Made by a program: the position numbers and the translations under genes. The notes beneath the pieces are model-generated. The model searched no databases. It was not told the DNA's origin and saw only the letters and a list, made by a program, of their open reading frames with translations. This document shows positions 39,149 through 43,095 of a stretch of 43,095 nt of DNA, in pieces. This DNA comes from Armatimonadota bacterium (GTDB taxonomy: Bacteria; Sysuimicrobiota; Sysuimicrobiia; Sysuimicrobiales; Kaftiobacteriaceae): NCBI GenBank assembly GCA_031081675.1, contig JAVHLZ010000008.1, positions 47,107 through 90,201 of the forward strand. The letters are read 5' to 3'. Position 1 is the first letter of the stretch. Each line of letters starts with the position of its first letter.

Positions 39149-39901
39149 ATGCGCGTCGACATCGTGACGATCTTTCCCGAGGCGTTTGCGCCCCTGAGCC
39201 TGAGCATCCTGGGGCGGGCCCGCGAGCGCGGGCTGCTGGAGGTGGTGGTGTGGGACCTCCGCCAGTTCGCCACCGGCCGGCACCGGCAGGTGGACGATGC
39301 GCCCTACGGAGGCGGCGCGGGGATGGTGATGAAGCCCGAGCCGTTCTTCGCGGCGGTGGACGCCATTCGCCAGGCCGTCCCCGAGACCACGCCCCACATC
39401 ATCCTCACCTCGCCCCAGGGCCGCCTGCTCACCCACGCCGTCGCCCAGGAGCTGGCGCGCAAGGAGCACCTGATCATCCTCTGCGGCCACTACGAGGGCG
39501 TGGACGAGCGGGTCCGGGAGGGGCTGGGCGCCGACGAGATCAGCATCGGCGACTACGTGCTCACCGGCGGCGAGTTGCCGGCCATGGTGATCGTGGACGC
39601 GGTGGCGCGCCTGATTCCGGGCGTGGTCGGGGACGCGGCGTCGGTGGCCACCGACTCGTTTGCCGACGGCCTGCTGGACTACCCCCAGTACACCCGGCCC
39701 GCCGAGTTCCGGGGCCTGCGGGTGCCCGAGATCCTCCTGTCGGGCGACCACGAGGCGATCCGCCGGTGGCGCCGCGCCCAGCGGCTGGCGCGCACCCTGC
39801 GCCGGCGGCCCGACCTGCTGAAGGCGGAGGCCCTCAGCGAGGAAGACCGGCGGCTGCTGGAAGAGTTCGACATCGAAATCGACGGGCCCGATGTGTTATA
39901 A
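39149..39901 (+). CDS. trmD: tRNA (guanine-N1-)-methyltransferase TrmD
   Basis: TrmD methylates G37 of tRNAs that read CNN codons, preventing frameshifts. The 250-residue SPOUT enzyme has [49 protein letters not shown], the knot motifs [13 protein letters not shown] and [21 protein letters not shown], and [14 protein letters not shown] with the catalytic-region Asp. tRNA-Pro(CGG), encoded in this window, would be a substrate since it has G37 after anticodon CGG. The ATG at 39149 is preceded by GGGGGAATC. Confidence 0.97.
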   Translation: MRVDIVTIFPEAFAPLSLSILGRARERGLLEVVVWDLRQFATGRHRQVDDAPYGGGAGMVMKPEPFFAAVDAIRQAVPETTPHIILTSPQGRLLTHAVAQELARKEHLIILCGHYEGVDERVREGLGADEISIGDYVLTGGELPAMVIVDAVARLIPGVVGDAASVATDSFADGLLDYPQYTRPAEFRGLRVPEILLSGDHEAIRRWRRAQRLARTLRRRPDLLKAEALSEEDRRLLEEFDIEIDGPDVL

Positions 39902-39902
39902 T
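39894..39902 (+). promoter_or_regulatory. Extended -10 promoter of rplS
   Basis: TGTTATAAT (39894-39902) is a perfect extended -10 box (TGnTATAAT) that overlaps the trmD stop codon. No good -35 is seen, which is usual for extended -10 promoters. It gives rplS its own transcript in addition to read-through. Confidence 0.7.
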
Positions 39903-39937
39903 GCTCCGTCGCGAGTTCACACGGGAGGGTGCGCGGG

Positions 39938-40279
39938 ATGGACACGGTGGCTGTCGTGGAACGCCCTCAGCGGAAGGAGGGTCTGCCCGAGTTCTCCCCC
40001 GGGGACACGGTGCGGGTTCACTTCAAGGTGGTGGAGGGCGGCCGGGAGCGGGTCCAGGTCTTTGAGGGCGTGGTGATCGCCCGCAAGGGCGGTGGTCTGC
40101 GAGAGACGTTCACGGTGCGCCGCATCAGCCACGGGGTCGGGGTGGAGCGCACCTTTCCCCTGCACTCCCCTCGCATCGAGCGCATCGAGGTGGTGCGCAA
40201 GGGCAAGGTCCGTCAGGCCAAGCTCTACTACCTGCGGGGGAAAGTGGGGCGCGAGGCCCGGGTCAAGGAGAGCCGCTGA
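39938..40279 (+). CDS. rplS: 50S ribosomal protein bL19
   Basis: bL19 sits at the 30S-50S interface. The 113-residue product shows [39 protein letters not shown] in stretches, [50 protein letters not shown] at 39938 follows GGGAGGG by seven bases; a GTG at 39929 is less likely. Its own extended -10 promoter lies upstream, and a strong hairpin follows. Confidence 0.97.
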   Translation: MDTVAVVERPQRKEGLPEFSPGDTVRVHFKVVEGGRERVQVFEGVVIARKGGGLRETFTVRRISHGVGVERTFPLHSPRIERIEVVRKGKVRQAKLYYLRGKVGREARVKESR

Positions 40280-40286
40280 CTCTGGC

Positions 40287-40324
40287 GGCGCCGTCCCGCC
40301 GCCCCCGACGGCGGGTGTGGCGCC
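40287..40324 (+). terminator. Hairpin after rplS
   Basis: A two-part stem, GGCGCC (40287-40292) with GGCGCC (40319-40324) and inner CCCGCCG (40295-40301) with CGGCGGG (40309-40315), encloses a CCCCCGA loop. It lies between rplS and lepB. Without a T-run it may be a rho-independent-like pause or a processing site rather than a full terminator. Confidence 0.5.
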
Positions 40325-40339
40325 GGGTGGACACGTCCG

Positions 40340-40984
40340 ATGCCGCTGGGACTGCTGGATCGCCTGCCCCTGAGCATCCCCACCCTCATCCTTCTGCTCA
40401 CGATCGCGCTGGTGGTGGCGCGCCTGCTGGTGCGCCGGGCGTATGTGATCCCGCCCGCCTGGCGCGCATCCCTGCTGGAAACCCTCGACGCCAGCATCGT
40501 GGCCGCCGGCCTGTCGCTGCTCATCATCACCTTCGTGGTGCAGGCGTTCTTCATTCCGTCGGGCTCCATGGAGCCCACCCTCCAGGTGGGCGACCGCATC
40601 CTGGTGGCCAAGTTCGCCTACCGCCTCAGCCCCATTCGCCGGGGCGACGTGATCGTCTTCCACTACCCCCTCAATCCCGGCAAGGACTTCGTCAAGCGGG
40701 TGGTCGCCCTGGGCGGCGAGACCGTCGAGCTGCGGGACGGGGTGGTGCTGATCAACGACACCCCGGTAACCCAGCTGTCGGCCCCGGAGGCGGATGACGC
40801 CGGGCGGGCCTGCACCACCAACTACGGACCCCAGACGGTGCCTCGGGGATACCTGTTCGTGCTGGGCGACAACCGCTGCAACAGCGAGGACAGCCGGTTT
40901 TTCGGCTTTGTGCCCGAGCAGAACGTCGTCGGCCGCGCCCTGTTCATCTACTGGCCTCCCCAACGGATCGGCCTGGTGCGCTGA
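40340..40984 (+). CDS. lepB: Signal peptidase I
   Basis: SPase I cleaves signal peptides from exported proteins on the outer face of the membrane. The 214-residue protein has two hydrophobic helices (IPTLILLLTIALVVARLLV; IVAAGLSLLIITFVVQAFFI), box B SGSMEPTLQVGD with the catalytic Ser, box D KDFVKRVVALGGE with the catalytic Lys, and box E GDNRCNSEDSRFFG. The two-helix N-terminus is longer than in Bacillus SipS. It is the exit point for proteins targeted by the nearby SRP genes. In Bacillus rbgA lies between rplS and rnhB; here lepB does. Confidence 0.95.
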   Translation: MPLGLLDRLPLSIPTLILLLTIALVVARLLVRRAYVIPPAWRASLLETLDASIVAAGLSLLIITFVVQAFFIPSGSMEPTLQVGDRILVAKFAYRLSPIRRGDVIVFHYPLNPGKDFVKRVVALGGETVELRDGVVLINDTPVTQLSAPEADDAGRACTTNYGPQTVPRGYLFVLGDNRCNSEDSRFFGFVPEQNVVGRALFIYWPPQRIGLVR

Positions 40985-41082
40985 GACCATCCGGCCCGGC
41001 AGGGCGGGGGACGGCTCCCCCGGGGTGGATCAGGCGTGGGAATCCGGCCGCCGGCGCGCGAAGTCCCTTCCGGGAGGACGCC

Positions 41083-41883
41083 GTGACCCTGCGCACCTGG
41101 TCCGTGGCGCAGATCCGCCAGCTGCTGGCCGGCGGGACGGCTGACCCCCGCCTGCTGCGGGCCCTGGCCCGCGACCCGCGGGCCGGGGTGAGGCAACTGG
41201 TCCGCCGCGTGCGGGCCCAGCAGGCGCGCGAGGCCCGCCGGGCCGCCCGCTGGGAGGACCTGGCGGCGGTGGAGCGGCAGTACCGGCGCCTGGGCTTCAC
41301 CGTCATCGCCGGGGTGGACGAAGCGGGGGTGGCTCCGCTGGCCGGACCCGTGGTGGCGGCCGCGGTGGTCCTGCCGCCGGAGGCCCGCTGGCCCGACCTG
41401 GACGACTCCAAGCGCCTGCCTCCCGTCCGGCGGGACGCCCTGTACGCCCGCATCATGACCGAAGCGGTGGCCGTCGCCGCCGCCCAGGCGTCGGTGGAGG
41501 AGATCGACGCGCTTAACATCCTCCAGGCGACCCGGCTCGCGCACCGCCGCGCCGTGGAGGCTCTGAGTGTGCGTCCCCACCTGGTTCTCCTCGACGGCCG
41601 CTACCCGGCCGACCTCCCTGTTCCCCAGGCGGCCCTGGTGGACGGAGACGCCCGCTGCGCCTGCATCGCCGCGGCGTCGGTGGTGGCCAAGGTGACCCGG
41701 GACCGCCTGATGCGCGAGCTGGACGCCGCCTATCCCCCCTACGGGTTCGCCCGCCACAAGGGGTACCCCACCCGCGAGCACCTGGAGGCCATCCGGCGGT
41801 GGGGCCCGTCGCCGGTGCACCGGCGGTCGTTCTCCTCGGCGTGGGAGCGGCAGGAGGTGCTGGCGATGGAGATCTCCGGCTGA
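41083..41883 (+). CDS. rnhB: Ribonuclease HII with altered GRG motif
   Basis: RNase HII removes single ribonucleotides and RNA from DNA. The 266-residue protein has a 70-residue N-terminal extension, as in Bacillus RnhB, and the catalytic acidic set: Asp79 and Glu80 in GVDEAG, Asp171 in LLDGRY, and Asp207 in VTRDRLM, plus LDDSKRL with Lys110. The GRG motif that recognises the 2'-OH of the ribonucleotide (DEAGRGPLAGP in most) reads DEAGVAPLAGP (residues 79-89), so Arg and Gly are Val83 and Ala84. The acidic residues suggest it is still a nuclease, but substrate choice may differ. GTG at 41083 has GGGAGGA upstream. Confidence 0.9.
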   Translation: MTLRTWSVAQIRQLLAGGTADPRLLRALARDPRAGVRQLVRRVRAQQAREARRAARWEDLAAVERQYRRLGFTVIAGVDEAGVAPLAGPVVAAAVVLPPEARWPDLDDSKRLPPVRRDALYARIMTEAVAVAAAQASVEEIDALNILQATRLAHRRAVEALSVRPHLVLLDGRYPADLPVPQAALVDGDARCACIAAASVVAKVTRDRLMRELDAAYPPYGFARHKGYPTREHLEAIRRWGPSPVHRRSFSSAWERQEVLAMEISG

Positions 41884-41892
41884 CGCCTGAGG

Positions 41893-42348
41893 TCAGCGGC
41901 TGACCGCGACCCGCAGCATCGCTGCGCCCAGGGGCGTGAAGCGCATCGTGTACCCGCCAAAGCGCTGGACCGCGTCCACCCCGCGGCTGACCGCGGCCTG
42001 AAACCCCAGCAGACCCTGCTGGGCGCCGACCACCGAGCCCAGGGCGTCCTGCAGGAAGAAGCTCACCTGGTGGCCCCGTCGCGCGTCCCGGGGAAGGTAC
42101 AGGATCTGCTGCTCGATCACGCCGGCGCGCACCACCAGGTCCACCGTCAGCGCGCCGTCGTCGGAGACGTAGCGGTGCAGCACGCGGCCGGCCAGCTCTC
42201 CAGACAGGGCCATCTGGCCGAAGGGAGTCAGCTGTAGCTGCTGGAGGAGCGGGCTGGCGGCGAACGTGGCCAGCGGATCTCCGACGCGGGCGGCCGCCGG
42301 ACCCGCCAGCACCGCCATCATCACCAGGACCAGGGCGATCCGGATCAC
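41893..42348 (-). CDS. Secreted protein of unknown function
   Basis: I do not recognise this 151-residue protein. It has a clear signal peptide (IRIALVLVMMAVLAGPAAA, cleavage after AAA), so it is probably exported by LepB. The mature part is mixed alpha/beta: LATFAASPLLQQLQLTPFGQMALSGELAGRVL, a strand set (LTVDLVVRAGVIEQQILYL), and a C-terminal FQAAVSRGVDAVQRFGGYTMRFTP. There are no cysteines or lipobox in the mature chain. GTG at 42348 with GGGAG before it is the best start. It converges on rnhB with a 9-bp gap and diverges from the DUF420 gene by 113 bp. Confidence 0.75.
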   Translation of the reverse strand: MIRIALVLVMMAVLAGPAAARVGDPLATFAASPLLQQLQLTPFGQMALSGELAGRVLHRYVSDDGALTVDLVVRAGVIEQQILYLPRDARRGHQVSFFLQDALGSVVGAQQGLLGFQAAVSRGVDAVQRFGGYTMRFTPLGAAMLRVAVSR

Positions 42349-42461
42349 CTTGACGCTCCCTCGGACGTCATGCCCGTCTGCCCGGTGGGACCAGTCTCCG
42401 AGGCCGGGAGCCACAGAGGACGCCGGCGCCCGCCGACCAAAACTGTGTGGAGGGCACATCC

Positions 42462-43040
42462 ATGAGCGCACGCCGCAGGGCCGGATGGAGGGTCGGGGTG
42501 AGGGAGGCGGTCGTGCTGGCGGCCGCCCTCAGCGCCGCCGCCTACGGCCTGCTGGGGTTTGCGTTGACGCGCCGGCCGTCCCCAGATCTTCCGCCCGGCG
42601 TCCGGGCGGTGGTGACTGTCCTGCCGACCGCCATCGCCGTGGTCAACGCCGCGGCGCTGACCTGCCTGCTGGCCGGCTGGCGGGCGATCCGGGCCGGGAG
42701 GGTGGCGGCCCACCGGCGGCTGATGCTCGCGGCGACGACGCTGATCGCCGTATTCCTGGCGCTGTACGTGACCCGGGTGGCCCTCGGCGGCGTCAAGGCG
42801 TTCCCGGGGCCGCCGCCGGTCCGCCGGTACGTCTACCTGCCGGTCCTGACCGTCCACGTGACCCTGTCGATCCTGACCGTCCCGCCGGTGGTCTACAACG
42901 TGGTGACGGGGCTGACCCGGCCCGCCGGCGAGGTCCGGGCCACCGGCCACCCCCGGGTGGGGCGGGTGGCGGCGACCCTGTGGACGGTGAGCCTGTCACT
43001 GGGGATCCTCGTGTACTTCCTGCTCAATGTCCTGTACTGA
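42462..43040 (+). CDS. DUF420 / YozB (CtaM-like) membrane protein
   Basis: The 192-residue protein has about five transmembrane helices and the DUF420 pattern: VAAHRRLMLAATTLIAVFLALYVTR, RYVYLPVLTVHVTLSILTVPPVVYNVV and the late GHPRVGRVAATLWTVSLSLGILVYFLL. CtaM of Staphylococcus, from this family, is needed to mature aa3-type terminal oxidase; conserved His residues in the helices may bind haem or metal. No oxidase gene is seen in the window. ATG at 42462 has GGAGGG seven bases upstream. Tandem GGGGTCTGTCCCC units begin right after its stop. Confidence 0.82.
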   Translation: MSARRRAGWRVGVREAVVLAAALSAAAYGLLGFALTRRPSPDLPPGVRAVVTVLPTAIAVVNAAALTCLLAGWRAIRAGRVAAHRRLMLAATTLIAVFLALYVTRVALGGVKAFPGPPPVRRYVYLPVLTVHVTLSILTVPPVVYNVVTGLTRPAGEVRATGHPRVGRVAATLWTVSLSLGILVYFLLNVLY

Positions 43041-43041
43041 C

Positions 43042-43086
43042 GGGGTCTGTCCCCATCGGGGTCTGTCCCCGCTGGGGTCTGTCCCC
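43042..43086. repeat. Three tandem GGGGTCTGTCCCC palindromic units
   Basis: GGGGTCTGTCCCC occurs at 43042-43054, 43058-43070 and 43074-43086 with 3-nt spacers ATC and GCT, a 16-nt period. Each unit is an interrupted palindrome (GGGG, TCTGT, CCCC). The array begins one base after the DUF420 stop and stops at or beyond the window edge; the last nine bases are GCAAGGGAC. Confidence 0.85.
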
Positions 43087-43095
43087 GCAAGGGAC

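Noticed and set aside
43042-43095. CRISPR array
   Set aside because: The unit is 13 nt with 3-nt spacers, far too short for CRISPR, and there are no cas genes.

Overview
The window is about 43 kb of very GC-rich bacterial DNA that is almost entirely coding. It carries no transposase, integrase, phage gene or CRISPR array. Most genes are core housekeeping genes, and their order follows the Bacillus subtilis block ileS-ylyA-lspA-ylyB(rluD)-pyrR / rqcH(yloA)-yicC(yloC)-remA-gmk-coaBC-priA-def-fmt-rsmB-rlmN-prkC-rpe / smc-ftsY-ylxM-ffh-rpsP-khpA-ylqD-rimM-trmD-rplS-rnhB. A T-box leader, RemA, YlqD, YlxM, RqcH, a PASTA kinase and a YugP-type protease all point to a Gram-positive-type (Terrabacteria) lineage outside classical Bacillota. 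An uncultivated high-GC phylum of the Sysuimicrobiota/CSP1-3 kind is my guess; the sequence alone does not prove it.

Layout. 1-3463 (minus strand): a glycosyltransferase, ThiI and its sulfur donor IscS, running away from an intergenic control region. 3464-3858: a 12-bp inverted repeat whose arms each contain TAGAAT, a good promoter, and an Ile T-box riboswitch with its terminator. 3859-11424 (plus): ileS, an Asp/Glu racemase homologue, a DksA/YlyA-type zinc finger, lspA, lgt, rluD and pyrR. 11440-13122 (minus): rqcH. 13123-13271: a 9-nt-period inverted repeat. 13272-27818 (plus): yicC, remA, an archaeal-type CMP kinase where Bacillus has gmk, a CoaC-like flavoprotein, priA, def, fmt, a YugP protease, rsmB, rlmN, prkC, rpe, an HDAC-like deacetylase, a thioesterase and an S1-domain protein. 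Many of these genes overlap by 4 bp (ATGA/GTGA), which suggests translational coupling. 27911-27988: tRNA-Pro(CGG). 28005-30604: a small accessory segment with two small membrane proteins, a DUF402 protein and a second glycosyltransferase. 30671-41883 (plus): smc and the SRP/ribosome cluster through rnhB. 41893-43095: a secreted protein of unknown function, a DUF420 membrane protein, and tandem GGGGTCTGTCCCC units running into the window edge.

Together the genes cover tRNA charging and modification, N-terminal protein maturation (def/fmt), lipoprotein processing (lgt/lspA), targeting and secretion (ffh/ftsY/lepB), ribosome assembly and rescue, chromosome organisation (smc) and Ser/Thr phosphorylation signalling.

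The most striking feature is that several of these conserved genes have lost or changed residues regarded as catalytic while keeping position, length and frame. PriA has no Walker A, DEEH or motif VI. The CoaC-like protein lacks the catalytic Asn and Cys and has no CoaB domain. Lgt lacks the His, Arg, Asn and Glu of its active site. RNase HII has GVA in place of GRG. IleRS has HHAW and EMHKS in place of HIGH and KMSKS. Short tandem or inverted repeats with periods of 7, 9 and 16 nt sit at three non-coding sites, and RsmB appears to start at CTG.
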